Source: Bacillota bacterium (GTDB lineage Bacteria; Bacillota; Clostridia; Christensenellales; CAG-138). Taken from it: a stretch of DNA of 20,403 bases. Within the stretch, counting starts at the first letter, position 1, and each line of letters begins with the position of its first letter. The notes under the pieces were generated by a model. The model did no database searches. It worked only from the letters and a program-made list of their open reading frames with translations, and was not told the DNA's origin. The translations under genes were made by a program, and so were the position numbers. The stretch is taken from the NCBI GenBank assembly GCA_023458355.1, contig JAEWZS010000103.1, positions 1-20,403 on the forward strand. Reading direction: 5' to 3'. Positions 1 to 7,266 of the stretch are shown here, piece by piece.

Positions 1-515
1 GTTAGAGAAAACAATGCATAGGTGTAATCCGCAAAACCCTGATAGACGGAAGGGTTGTAATCAATGAGGTATGCGCCGGTTTTATCGGTAAATAGATAAA
101 GTTCCATCCAGCTCGCATGTGCATTAGACGCATCGCGCGTATAGATTGCCTTTACAGTACCGTCTATTAGAGAAAAAACCGTGACGCGGCCGGCGGTAAA
201 GTCTGCTGCGTCCGTTACGGAACTGAGTTCTATGGGGGTTACGCCATCTTCACCATACAGCTCCACTACGATAAGCTCGTTTTGACCGTCGTTCGTTAAA
301 TCCGCAAAGGTGGCCGAAGCATAACCCGGTAAATACGTTTCCTCAAAATACTTGATAAGAGCTACATCGTCCTTTACAGCTGTGGGCGCAGGCGCGGTTG
401 TTATTTCGGGGGTTTTCAAACCCTCTGTGACAGAGGGGAAAGAAGGCGCTTTCGCGCAGCCCGGTAAAAGGAAAATCACAAGTACAAAAAGTATGAGAAC
501 ACGGCATTTTTTCAT
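1..515 (-). CDS. Putative lipoprotein, N-terminal part (gene cut by left edge)
   Basis: The first 171 codons of a secreted lipoprotein are visible; the 3' end lies outside the window. The ATG at 513-515 is preceded by an AGAGAGGA-type ribosome site. The protein starts with a basic stretch (MKKCR), a hydrophobic segment and a lipobox LLPGC, so Cys20 should be lipidated and the protein tethered to the outer face of the membrane. A short Pro/Thr-rich linker follows (around residues 30-45). A segment reading FADLTNDGQNELIVVELYG, roughly residues 60-78, resembles the D-x-N-x-D-G-x-x-E-L calcium-loop repeats of FG-GAP/VCBS-like proteins. I do not recognise a family beyond that and infer no enzymatic role. 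The gene is divergent from the M23 gene at 677, and its own promoter is described separately. Lipoprotein status is well supported; function is unknown. Confidence 0.85.
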   Translation of the reverse strand, partial: MKKCRVLILFVLVIFLLPGCAKAPSFPSVTEGLKTPEITTAPAPTAVKDDVALIKYFEETYLPGYASATFADLTNDGQNELIVVELYGEDGVTPIELSSVTDAADFTAGRVTVFSLIDGTVKAIYTRDASNAHASWMELYLFTDKTGAYLIDYNPSVYQGFADYTYALFSL

Positions 516-550
516 AAAACATCCTCTCTTCGGGCATATGCCCTAACAAT

Positions 551-579
551 ACCGTAACTTTCAACGCGGCGTATGTCAA
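551..579 (-). promoter_or_regulatory. Sigma-A-like promoter of the left-edge lipoprotein gene
   Basis: On the minus strand a perfect -35 TTGACA (574-579) is followed after 17 bp by TACGGT (551-556), a weak -10. The start point would fall near 544, giving a leader of about 29 nt. The predicted 5' end of the transcript coincides with the perfect 12-bp palindrome GGGCATATGCCC (532-543). Confidence 0.5.
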
Positions 580-640
580 GTTAACGGAATATGTCTATAT
601 TTGTTTACAAATCGTATACGTCTGCAGCATGGCAGTGAAC

Positions 641-669
641 TTGAAGCAATCCGCTATGTGAAGTATAAT
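641..669 (+). promoter_or_regulatory. Sigma-A-like promoter of the G5/M23 gene, predicted leaderless
   Basis: TTGAAG (641-646) and a perfect TATAAT (664-669) are separated by exactly 17 bp. Only 7 nt lie between the -10 box and the ATG at 677, so the predicted transcription start is at or next to the start codon. The purine stretch AGAGG at 670-674 is too near the ATG (2 nt) to act as a normal ribosome site. Confidence 0.7.
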
Positions 670-676
670 AGAGGCC

Positions 677-1942
677 ATGGAGAAGGAAAAACCGACGGAC
701 TCCCTTCCTGAAGTACTCGGGGAAAAACCACCGGTACAAGAGGGGAATTATGTCAAAAGCACCGATAATGAAAATATACCCGACAAAAAAACCGAGAGGC
801 CGCGCGATAAGGTAAAAGCCGACGCGCGCTTTTACGCGTATGCCGCGTTTTTCTTTGCTCTTATTCTTTTTGCAGCGCCGGTTGTCCGTATTGCCATGGA
901 CGCCTCTAATAATCCTTCCTTCACGCCCGCGCCGAGCGCTGCTGTTACTACCGATGCACCGGTGCCGACACCAGATTTGACACCTCAGGCCCTCCTGCCG
1001 ACCGCGGAAGAAAACGTCATAGATAGCTCGCCCGCTCCCGTATATATGAAGACAGCCATTGTTATCGACGGTAAAACGGCGGGTGTACTCGCGAGCCGTG
1101 AGGCAGCGGAAGAGCTTTTACACGATGTGAAGGCCTATTACGAGTCCATGGTGGAGGGTGAGGGACGAATTACAAGTTCGTTTGTCGATTCGGTAGAGCT
1201 TTTAGATGCACCGGATGCTACGGAGCTCACCACGCACGAAGTGCTGTTCGAACTGTTTATAAACGGGCGGCATCCTCTCAAGGTACAGACCGTTTTACAA
1301 CAAGAGAACGTGCATGAGATAAATTTCAAAGAAGAAAATCTGCGCGACGACACGCTGTTAAAAGGGCTTAGAATTATAAAAAGCCTTGGGCATAATGGCG
1401 AAAGCTCTGTTATAACCCGTATAGTCTATGTAAACGGTGAGGAAAAAAAGACCGAGACTGACGATGAGACAATCCTCGTCGAAAGTGAGAACCGCGTTGT
1501 CACAGTAGGCACGCTTTCCACAAAAGACGGCGAGCCCGGCAGGAGTGAGGGGAAAAAGGGGAAAGATGCGGGTGCGCTCAGCTTTATTGCACCAACGGAG
1601 GAAAAACCGAACTCCAACTTCGGGCGAAGGAACGGGGGAATGCACCTTGGGCTCGATTATGAGCTCGATGAGGGCGCTTCCATTTTAGCCGCCGAAACAG
1701 GAATAGTCGTAAGTGTTCTAATGCGCGGAAATTACGGTCTGACGGTTGAAATCGACCACGGCAACGGCTTTTTAACGCGCTACGCTCATCTTGATAGCGC
1801 GCTCGTAAGCCTTGGTGACACAGTAGAAAAGGGGCAGAGTATCGCTACGGCGGGCAAGGAGACTTACGGGGAGGAAGGAAACTTCCACTTTGAGCTTCGC
1901 ATAGACGGGTTTGCGTACAACCCCAGGTATTATTTGCCGTAA
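677..1942 (+). CDS. Membrane-anchored G5 and M23 (LytM) domain protein
   Basis: This 421-residue protein has a charged cytoplasmic N terminus (1-50), one membrane segment (about 52-73) and a Pro/Thr-rich linker (80-120). It continues with a region of the kind that precedes G5 domains (about 123-204), a G5-like domain (about 205-280) and a C-terminal M23/LytM domain (about 312-421). M23 proteins are zinc peptidases of peptidoglycan cross-bridges, or inactive scaffolds. The zinc ligands H323 and D327 (HLGLD) and H404 are present, as is H371 of the YAHL motif. The usual HLHFE motif reads NFHFE here, so the first, catalytic His is Asn402; reduced or absent hydrolysis is likely. The protein acts outside the membrane. 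An engulfment or cell-wall role is possible because it lies near murA, but this is inference. No other in-frame start fits; the start has no proper ribosome site and sits directly after a promoter. Confidence 0.9.
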   Translation: MEKEKPTDSLPEVLGEKPPVQEGNYVKSTDNENIPDKKTERPRDKVKADARFYAYAAFFFALILFAAPVVRIAMDASNNPSFTPAPSAAVTTDAPVPTPDLTPQALLPTAEENVIDSSPAPVYMKTAIVIDGKTAGVLASREAAEELLHDVKAYYESMVEGEGRITSSFVDSVELLDAPDATELTTHEVLFELFINGRHPLKVQTVLQQENVHEINFKEENLRDDTLLKGLRIIKSLGHNGESSVITRIVYVNGEEKKTETDDETILVESENRVVTVGTLSTKDGEPGRSEGKKGKDAGALSFIAPTEEKPNSNFGRRNGGMHLGLDYELDEGASILAAETGIVVSVLMRGNYGLTVEIDHGNGFLTRYAHLDSALVSLGDTVEKGQSIATAGKETYGEEGNFHFELRIDGFAYNPRYYLP

Positions 1943-2280
1943 TAGCAAGTGCAATTCCGTTTTAAGAAGGTTCGGGGGGGTGCGTACGCGGCACACAACA
2001 CTGAGCTTCTGCTTCGCTTCGTCCACTAAAGGTGGCGCTTTGGTTTCACCCTTTCGAAGGCTAAGTTCCGGCTTTGACGACATGTGCGTCAAAACGGATG
2101 AAATCCGAAGGATTTCGTTCCTTGCAGGAAGTACCGGCCGCGAAGTATGAGCAGGTACTTCCTGAGAAAACTCAAGCGAGTGACGGCACGGCACTTGCTT
2201 GACAGGCGGAGCCTGTAACCCAAGGTATTATTTGCCGTAAAAAAGTAATACGGCACTTGTTTGACAGGCAGAGTCCGAGA
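1913..2280. repeat. Repeat-rich intergenic region with duplicated 3' end of the M23 gene
   Basis: The 398-bp gap 1943-2340 contains no credible gene. The last 30 bases of the M23 gene (1913-1942, encoding NPRYYLP and stop) recur at 2211-2240 with about 26 of 30 bases identical; the proline codon differs synonymously. A second unit, starting CGGCACTTG at 2189, recurs at 2251 with about 24 of 27 bases identical. The order is therefore gene end, insert, unit A, gene-end copy, unit A copy. The insert carries 9-bp inverted ends AGCAAGTGC (1944-1952) and GCACTTGCT (2191-2199). It also has an 11-bp perfect inverted repeat (CAGGAAGTACC 2125-2135, partner 2154-2164) and a 7-bp hairpin GAAATCC/GGATTTC (2100-2116). 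This suggests a small non-coding repeat element dropped into a tandem duplication. Whether it is dispersed in the genome cannot be seen here. Confidence 0.65.
2125..2164. repeat. 11-bp perfect inverted repeat (hairpin)
   Basis: CAGGAAGTACC at 2125-2135 is exactly complementary to GGTACTTCCTG at 2154-2164, with an 18-nt loop. No T-tract follows on either strand, so it is not an intrinsic terminator. It lies inside the repeat-rich region and probably belongs to the inserted element. Confidence 0.75.
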
Positions 2281-2340
2281 AAGCTAGCCTTTTTGGTTAT
2301 CAAATGATACAATACAGAAACTGACGACAAGGTAACAGAT

Positions 2341-2532
2341 ATGGCATTGTTAAAATTTAAGTGCAAAAGCTGCTCGAAGATATTCGACGAGCTGACCTCG
2401 TCAGAAAAGATGAACAGCGTCCGCTGCCCTAATTGCGGCGGCGAAACAGAGCGCGCGTACGAAGGAAAATGCGCGGGCTCGCCCAAAGAGGGATGCTCGG
2501 GCTCCTGCTCGAGCTGCTCGGGCTGCCATTAA
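2341..2532 (+). CDS. FmdB-type zinc-ribbon protein with Cys-rich tail
   Basis: This 63-residue protein resembles the FmdB putative regulatory-protein family. Its N-terminal half is a zinc ribbon with two Cys pairs, C8-x-x-C11 (CKSC) and C29-x-x-C32 (CPNC), expected to bind one zinc. The tail (residues 44-63) is Gly/Ser-rich with five more cysteines and a terminal His, typical of this family and perhaps a further metal site. The function of the family is not established. The start is ATG 2341, with a weak AAGG ribosome site 8 nt upstream. The gene is 48 bp upstream of murA on the same strand, so co-transcription is likely. A possible -10 (TACAAT, 2308-2313) has no convincing -35. Confidence 0.85.
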   Translation: MALLKFKCKSCSKIFDELTSSEKMNSVRCPNCGGETERAYEGKCAGSPKEGCSGSCSSCSGCH

Positions 2533-2580
2533 GGCAAAAAGGGCTGATTTTTAGCCGATCACATTGTTAGGAGAGCGCTG

Positions 2581-3846
2581 ATGTCTCATTTTGTCATCAA
2601 CGGTGGAAACCGTTTGGAGGGTGTTGTCACCATAAGCGGTGCGAAAAACGCTGCGTTGGCAATCATTCCTGCGGTAATCCTTTGCGGCGAGAGTTGCCGT
2701 ATCGAAAACCTTCCTGCCATCGAGGATGTCCGCATCTTAGAGCAGATACTTATCCGCATGGGTGCCACCGTGGAGTTTACACCCGATCAGGGCATGCGTA
2801 TAGATCCGCGCGGCATCAACACCCATAGCGTTACCTTTGAAATGGTGAGCTTACTTCGTGCCTCGTATTATCTGCTTGGCGCACTTTTGGGGCGCTACGG
2901 CTATGCTGAAATCGCGCTGCCCGGAGGCTGCTCCATAGGTCAAAGGCCCATAGACCAGCATATCAAGGGCTTACGGGCGCTTGGCGCACAGGTTGATATT
3001 AAAGGCGGCATCGTACGCGCGCAGGCGACCAAACTTACAGGTGCCGAAATTTACCTCGACGTGGTGAGTGTAGGCGCAACCATCAACATCATGTTGGCAG
3101 CGGTAGGTGCTGAGGGAATTACCATCATCAATAACGCGGCCAAGGAACCTCATGTTGTAGATGTGGCTAACTTTTTGAATATGATGGGCGCTTCGGTGAA
3201 GGGTGCGGGCACGGATGTGATACGTGTCAACGGCGGTCGAAAGCTGCACGGCTGCACATATGCCATTATCCCCGACCAGATCGAGGCGGGCACTTTTATG
3301 ATTGCAGCAGCAGCCACGCGCGGTGATGTCGTAATTAACAACGTCATCCCCACGCACCTTGAGGCCATTTCCGCAAAGCTCATGGAAAGCGGTGTGCGCG
3401 TAATCGAAGGCGACGATGGGCGAGAATTTTTCATCCGCGTTATGATGCAGGGCCGCTCTCGCGCAGTGAACATCAAAACACTGCCTTATCCCGGCTTCCC
3501 GACCGATCTGCAGCAGCCCATGATGGCATTTTTGTCGACAGCCATGGGTAACAGCTTCATCGTGGAAAACATCTTCGAGGAGCGCTTTAACCATGTAAGC
3601 GAATTAAGACGCATGGGTGCAAATATCACCATTAACCAGCGTACAGCGCTCATAGAAGGTGTAGAAGCATTATCGGGTTCACCTCTATATGCAAGCGACC
3701 TGCGCGCGGGTGCTGCGCTCATGGTGGCAGCGCTTATGGGTGAAGGCAAAAGCGAGCTTCATAACATCCACTTCATCGACCGCGGTTACGAGTTTTTTGA
3801 GCAAAAGCTAAGGGCAATCGGTGCGGATATCATGCGGGTAGATTAA
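2581..3846 (+). CDS. murA: UDP-N-acetylglucosamine 1-carboxyvinyltransferase MurA
   Basis: MurA transfers enolpyruvate from phosphoenolpyruvate to UDP-GlcNAc, the first committed cytoplasmic step of peptidoglycan synthesis. The 421 residues match the family length. Key residues visible are K22 in the GAKNAAL motif, the active-site cysteine C117 in PGGCSIGQRP (the residue alkylated by fosfomycin), the general acid/base D309 in YPGFPTDLQ, and R375 in DLRAGAALMVAAL. Cys rather than Asp at 117 predicts fosfomycin sensitivity at the target level, from family knowledge. The start is ATG 2581, with AGGAG 7 nt upstream. It follows the FmdB-type gene by 48 bp and is closed by a strong terminator. Many Bacillota have two MurA paralogues; one gene alone does not say which type this is. 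Confidence 0.98.
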   Translation: MSHFVINGGNRLEGVVTISGAKNAALAIIPAVILCGESCRIENLPAIEDVRILEQILIRMGATVEFTPDQGMRIDPRGINTHSVTFEMVSLLRASYYLLGALLGRYGYAEIALPGGCSIGQRPIDQHIKGLRALGAQVDIKGGIVRAQATKLTGAEIYLDVVSVGATINIMLAAVGAEGITIINNAAKEPHVVDVANFLNMMGASVKGAGTDVIRVNGGRKLHGCTYAIIPDQIEAGTFMIAAAATRGDVVINNVIPTHLEAISAKLMESGVRVIEGDDGREFFIRVMMQGRSRAVNIKTLPYPGFPTDLQQPMMAFLSTAMGNSFIVENIFEERFNHVSELRRMGANITINQRTALIEGVEALSGSPLYASDLRAGAALMVAALMGEGKSELHNIHFIDRGYEFFEQKLRAIGADIMRVD

Positions 3847-3856
3847 TTTAGACATA

Positions 3857-3895
3857 AAAAAGAGGAGCGGAAATGCATTTTCCGCTCCTCTTTTA
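3857..3895. terminator. Bidirectional intrinsic terminator between murA and the DUF3887-like gene
   Basis: The stem AGAGGAGCGGAAA (3861-3873) pairs with TTTCCGCTCCTCT (3879-3891). An A-run lies on the left and a T-run on the right, so it can end transcription from both converging genes. Confidence 0.9.
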
Positions 3896-3903
3896 ATGTA
3901 ACC

Positions 3904-4317
3904 TTATTTGTAATAAATTCCCGCAAGCTTCATGTTCGTATCAAACGAGATCGTATAGGTAAGTGCTTTCGTCTCGTAGCTTGCCTTCACTACCACCACG
4001 GCGTACTCTGTACCTGTTGCTTTGTCGCTCGAGCCAAATGTAACCGCGTCGCCAAACTCCACAAATGCACCGTTTTCAGAGATTGCCGTATAAATTTCCT
4101 GAAGCGTTTCATCGGTCAGTACGGCCGTAAGCGTCTCATTGGACATGCCGCGAATCGCTTCACTGTCCTGCGCGTTAAAAAAGACGATTACATTCTCGGC
4201 GGCTTTTTTCACGGTCGCCTCATCGAAGTTGTCCGAAAGTGGGGGTACTGTGCTGCACCCGAATGCAAAAAGGAGCATGGCTGCGGCCATGAGCGGGATC
4301 AAAATACGTTTAAGCAT
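3904..4317 (-). CDS. DUF3887-like lipoprotein
   Basis: This 137-residue exported protein has an N-terminal signal (MLKRILIPLMAAAMLLFAFGC), a lipobox ending at Cys21, and a small alpha+beta domain. The domain has the FFNAQDSEAI...MSNETL pattern I associate with DUF3887, whose biochemical role is unknown to me. The start is ATG 4315-4317, with GGAGGTG 6 nt upstream; the longer frame that begins 22 codons earlier would put residues before the signal peptide and is rejected. The start lies inside the end of the upstream YhfC-type gene (8-bp overlap), so translation is probably coupled and the two products may work together at the membrane. A shared terminator follows. Lipoprotein assignment is firm, family assignment moderate. 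Confidence 0.85.
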   Translation of the reverse strand: MLKRILIPLMAAAMLLFAFGCSTVPPLSDNFDEATVKKAAENVIVFFNAQDSEAIRGMSNETLTAVLTDETLQEIYTAISENGAFVEFGDAVTFGSSDKATGTEYAVVVVKASYETKALTYTISFDTNMKLAGIYYK

Positions 4318-4951
4318 GTGAAACACCTCCGCGAAGATAGAATTTTTTGGAACGCGCCGCGTATACGGCGAAGGGGATGACAATAATGAAATATAAGGCC
4401 TCTATGAGCAGTGCGGAAACGCCCGAGGCTGCAAGTACGGGAAGCACGAAATCAACAGCTCCATGTAACAGCACCGCTGCCAGCAGATAGCGCCACTTCC
4501 TACCTCTTTGGAAGCCGTTGAACACCATGACCGTAAGACTTATATGGAGCACAATGCTCAGCGCGCGCTCAAGAAAGGCAAAAGAGAGGTCAGAAAGGGT
4601 GTATCCTTGTAAAATAGGCGGTATCAGCACGATAAGAGCTTCGGTCAGCCCGTGCCCAAGACCGAATAAAATCGGCTGCGAGAAGGATGAAGCCGCGGGG
4701 CGGAGCAAAAACTGCTTAAAAAGGAAACGAAAAACTTCCTCAAAAACACCTGCCGAAAGCGCTACGAGCGCCATGTAGAGAAGCGCGTTCGCTACCATAA
4801 AAACGGAAACGTAAACATCAGCCTGCAGTGCATTTAAAAGGGGTATGCGCGTGAGTATCTGAGAAACGGTAAAGCATAAACAGCCGAGAAAAAATGCCAG
4901 TACACCGCGCCAAAACGGCATTACTGTGCGTGTTGAGGCCACCTGTTCCAT
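4310..4951 (-). CDS. YhfC-family putative glutamic intramembrane protease
   Basis: This 213-residue polytopic membrane protein has about six hydrophobic segments. It carries the conserved set of the YhfC/CPBP-like superfamily: EEVFR (E71, E72, R75), a GLGHGLTEA motif (H100, E104), H136 in a following helix, and LHGAVDF (H163, D167). Related CPBP proteases use two Glu and two His within the membrane; proteolysis here is inferred from these motifs. The start is ATG 4951, with AAGGGGGTG 8 nt upstream. A TATACT box (minus strand, 4992-4997) is a possible -10 without a clear -35. The gene overlaps the following lipoprotein gene by 8 bp, suggesting a functional pair; the lipoprotein could be a substrate, partner or inhibitor. 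The substrate is unknown. Confidence 0.8.
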   Translation of the reverse strand: MEQVASTRTVMPFWRGVLAFFLGCLCFTVSQILTRIPLLNALQADVYVSVFMVANALLYMALVALSAGVFEEVFRFLFKQFLLRPAASSFSQPILFGLGHGLTEALIVLIPPILQGYTLSDLSFAFLERALSIVLHISLTVMVFNGFQRGRKWRYLLAAVLLHGAVDFVLPVLAASGVSALLIEALYFIIVIPFAVYAARSKKFYLRGGVSHA

Positions 4952-5034
4952 ATAAGTTCACCCCCTTAAAACGTATATACGAGATGTGGACAGTATAGCA
5001 CATCCGGAAGCTGTGTTATAGTGGGCGAAGTGTG

Positions 5035-5066
5035 AAAAAGGGCGGGATTATATCATCCCGCCCTTT
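5035..5066 (-). terminator. Intrinsic terminator of the prmC-prfA-upp operon
   Basis: A 12-bp perfect stem AAAGGGCGGGAT (5037-5048) / ATCCCGCCCTTT (5055-5066) with a 6-nt loop is followed on the minus strand by TTTTTC. It lies 23 bp beyond the upp stop codon. Confidence 0.92.
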
Positions 5067-5088
5067 ACAATATTGCGATTTTATCGTT

Positions 5089-5718
5089 TTACTTTGTTCC
5101 GTAAAGCCTGTCGCCGGCATCCCCAAGGCCCGGTACGATGTATCCATGCTCGTTGAGGTGGCTGTCTATGGAGGCGATGTAGATGTCCACATCATCGTGT
5201 GCATCCCGGACGGCCTTTACGCCCTCGGGTGCTGCGATGAGATTCACGAGTTTGATGCTCTTGCAGCCTGCTTTTTTCACAAGTGTGATAGCCTCCACGG
5301 CGCTGCCTCCTGTGGCGAGCATCGGATCGACGATTACGATATCGCGCTCCTGCACGTCAGGCGGGAGTTTACAGTAATAATCGACGGGCTTAAGTGTGGT
5401 CGGGTCGCGATATAAGCCAATATGGCCAACCTTCGCGGCAGGAATGAGGCTTAGAAGACCATCTACCATGCCGAGGCCTGCACGCAGTACCGGCACGATG
5501 CCGAGCTTTTTACCGGCAAGCTCCTTGGCTTGCGCGGGGCCGATGGGTGTTTGAATCGTAACGTCGGCGAGCGGAAGATCGCGCGTGGCTTCGTAGCACA
5601 GCAGCATGGCCAGCTCCTGCACCAGCTCTCTGAATTCTTTCGGGCCCGTATGAATGTCCCTCAAATGCGAGAGCTTGTGCTGTACGAGCGGGTGGTCAAT
5701 GACCGTTACTTTTCCCAT
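5089..5718 (-). CDS. upp: Uracil phosphoribosyltransferase
   Basis: Upp converts uracil and 5-phosphoribosyl 1-diphosphate (PRPP) to UMP in pyrimidine salvage, in the cytoplasm. The 209 residues are the normal family length. Visible are the PRPP-binding loop VDPMLATGGS (residues 130-139) and the C-terminal uracil-binding segment YIVPGLGDAGDRLYGT (193-208), both complete. The start is ATG 5716-5718, with AAAGGAG 8 nt upstream. It is the last gene of the minus-strand operon, 33 bp after rpiB, and directly precedes the terminator. The rpiB-upp end of the operon matches the order known from Bacillus, where glyA lies between them; glyA is absent here. Confidence 0.98.
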   Translation of the reverse strand: MGKVTVIDHPLVQHKLSHLRDIHTGPKEFRELVQELAMLLCYEATRDLPLADVTIQTPIGPAQAKELAGKKLGIVPVLRAGLGMVDGLLSLIPAAKVGHIGLYRDPTTLKPVDYYCKLPPDVQERDIVIVDPMLATGGSAVEAITLVKKAGCKSIKLVNLIAAPEGVKAVRDAHDDVDIYIASIDSHLNEHGYIVPGLGDAGDRLYGTK

Positions 5719-5751
5719 GTTGAATGCTCCTTTCGGCTGTATGAGATTGAT

Positions 5752-6204
5752 TTAGAAATCCTGACTGTTTTCAAACACACCGATCTTGTCGATGCGGCGC
5801 TTATGGCGCTCAACGTCCGAAAAATCGGTACCGAGCCACACCGCCACGATAGCTTTCGCGGTTTCGGGGCCGATAATTCTCCCGCCCATTGCAAGCATAT
5901 TGGAATCGTTATGCTCGCGGGTCAGCTTTGCGGTCAAAAGGTCGCCGCAAAGCGCACAGCGTATCCCTTTTACCTTGTTGGCGGTGATGCTCATGCCCAC
6001 GCCTGTCCCACATATAAGAATACCACGGTCAAATTCGGAGGCTGCAACGGCTTTTGCTGCCGGCAGTGCATAGTCCGAATAGTCCGTGGTATCTTCGGTA
6101 CGGCACCCAAGATCCGTAACCTCATGCCCGAGGGCTTCTAAAAACGGCACGAGCATGGATTTGTACTCAAATCCGCCGTGGTCGCTTGCGATGACGATTT
6201 TCAT
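5752..6204 (-). CDS. rpiB: Ribose-5-phosphate isomerase B (RpiB/LacA/LacB family)
   Basis: RpiB interconverts ribose 5-phosphate and ribulose 5-phosphate in the pentose phosphate pathway and so supplies PRPP precursor. The 150 residues match the family. D8-H9 in the N-terminal SDHGG motif, the catalytic Cys65 in ICGTGVGMSI, and H98 in the TREHNDSN motif correspond to the E. coli RpiB active-site residues. The presence of Cys65 favours RpiB over distant relatives, although LacAB-type substrates cannot be excluded. The start is ATG 6202-6204, with AAAGGAG upstream. It lies 27 bp after tsaC and 33 bp before upp. Confidence 0.95.
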   Translation of the reverse strand: MKIVIASDHGGFEYKSMLVPFLEALGHEVTDLGCRTEDTTDYSDYALPAAKAVAASEFDRGILICGTGVGMSITANKVKGIRCALCGDLLTAKLTREHNDSNMLAMGGRIIGPETAKAIVAVWLGTDFSDVERHKRRIDKIGVFENSQDF

Positions 6205-6231
6205 TTGAATTCTCCTTTATTGACCTTTGCT

Positions 6232-7266
6232 TTACAGCGTTTGAAATCCTGCTGCGCGCAAGAGCCTGTTCATGTATGCTAGGCCCAGCTCCTGCACAGG
6301 CAGTGCTTCCGTAAATATGATATCCGCCTTGCCGGAAAATTCCCGCAGTTTGGAAAATAGGCTTGCGCAGAAGGTTTCAGGCACAGTTCTGTCGCCTATT
6401 ATAGCATATCTTCTTCCGCCATAAAAGGCTTGCGTTTGCACGCTCGCAAAAATTACGCAAACTTTTCCGTCAGCGGTTTCCAGATCGTATGCGCGCCGTA
6501 TGCGCTGTGCAGCCTGCTTTTCTTCGCCTTCTGCCACGAGAACCTGTGCATCCGGTGCATAATGCTTATATTTCATGCCCGGAGAAAGCGGCTTTTCACC
6601 CTCTGTCATAGGGGAGAGTATGCTGTGTGCAAGCTCCACGTGGCCAATGATCGCCTCGAGCATCTCCCTCGTAATGCCGCCGGGGCGGAGTATGGTGGGT
6701 GTACCAACGAGCGATAAAACCGTGGACTCAAGCCCTACGCGGCAGGGGCCGCCGTCCAATATCACATCCACCTTACCATTGAGGTCATCGAGCACATGCT
6801 TTGCGGTCGTAGGGCTTGGGTGGCCTGATAGATTGGCGCTCGGTGCAGCTACGGGCACTTCGGCCTCGCGTAAAAAAGCAAGCGCGGTTTTATGGTCGGG
6901 CATGCGAACGGCTACGGTATCAAGCCCTGCGGTCACTTCATAGGGAACGCGCTCGCTCTTTTCATATATGAGCGACAGAGGTCCGGGCCAGAATGTATCC
7001 ATCAAAGCGCGGGCTTTTTCCGGCATGCTTGACCAGAGTTTCTTGGCGTCGGACTTACTGGCGACATGCAAAATAAGGGGGTTGTCCATCGGACGCCCCT
7101 TTGCTTCGAATATTCTTTTGACGGCCTCACCATCCAGGCCGTTTGCACCGAGGCCATATACGGTCTCTGTAGGAAACGCCACAAGCCCGCCGTCTCGGAT
7201 AACACGCCCCGCGAGACGCGAACCGTTTTCCTTTTGGGTTATGGCGTTAAATACCTCGGTTTTCAT
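6232..7266 (-). CDS. tsaC: L-threonylcarbamoyladenylate synthase, Sua5 type
   Basis: This enzyme makes threonylcarbamoyl-AMP from threonine, bicarbonate and ATP, the first step of t6A37 modification of ANN-decoding tRNAs. The 344-residue protein is the long Sua5 form. Its N-terminal YrdC domain (about 10-205) has FPTETVYGLG (31-40), KGRPMDNPL (56-64) and APSANLSG (141-148). A C-terminal Sua5 domain follows the linker SPGMKYKHYAP (228-238), which in Sua5 proteins closes the active site. The start ATG overlaps the prfA stop in an ATGA arrangement, indicating translational coupling. Placing a tRNA-decoding enzyme with release factor 1 is common in Bacillota. Confidence 0.96.
   Translation of the reverse strand: MKTEVFNAITQKENGSRLAGRVIRDGGLVAFPTETVYGLGANGLDGEAVKRIFEAKGRPMDNPLILHVASKSDAKKLWSSMPEKARALMDTFWPGPLSLIYEKSERVPYEVTAGLDTVAVRMPDHKTALAFLREAEVPVAAPSANLSGHPSPTTAKHVLDDLNGKVDVILDGGPCRVGLESTVLSLVGTPTILRPGGITREMLEAIIGHVELAHSILSPMTEGEKPLSPGMKYKHYAPDAQVLVAEGEEKQAAQRIRRAYDLETADGKVCVIFASVQTQAFYGGRRYAIIGDRTVPETFCASLFSKLREFSGKADIIFTEALPVQELGLAYMNRLLRAAGFQTL

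Noticed and set aside
1911..2150. Plus-strand frame of 79 codons in the intergenic region
   Set aside because: It has no ribosome site and no domain, and it lies entirely in repeat sequence and the M23 gene end.
1772..2194. Minus-strand open frame of 140 codons across the end of the M23 gene and the repeat region
   Set aside because: It overlaps the M23 coding sequence antisense, has no ribosome site and matches no family. Its Lys/Pro-rich middle comes from the repeat element.
2261..2313. Promoter TTGACA (2261) with TACAAT (2308) for the FmdB-type gene
   Set aside because: The spacing is about 41 bp, far from 17; no -35 fits the TACAAT box.
2971..3594. Long minus-strand open frame (207 codons) inside murA
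   Set aside because: It is antisense to a clear murA gene, has a His/Cys-rich composition typical of a reverse-frame shadow, and lacks a ribosome site.
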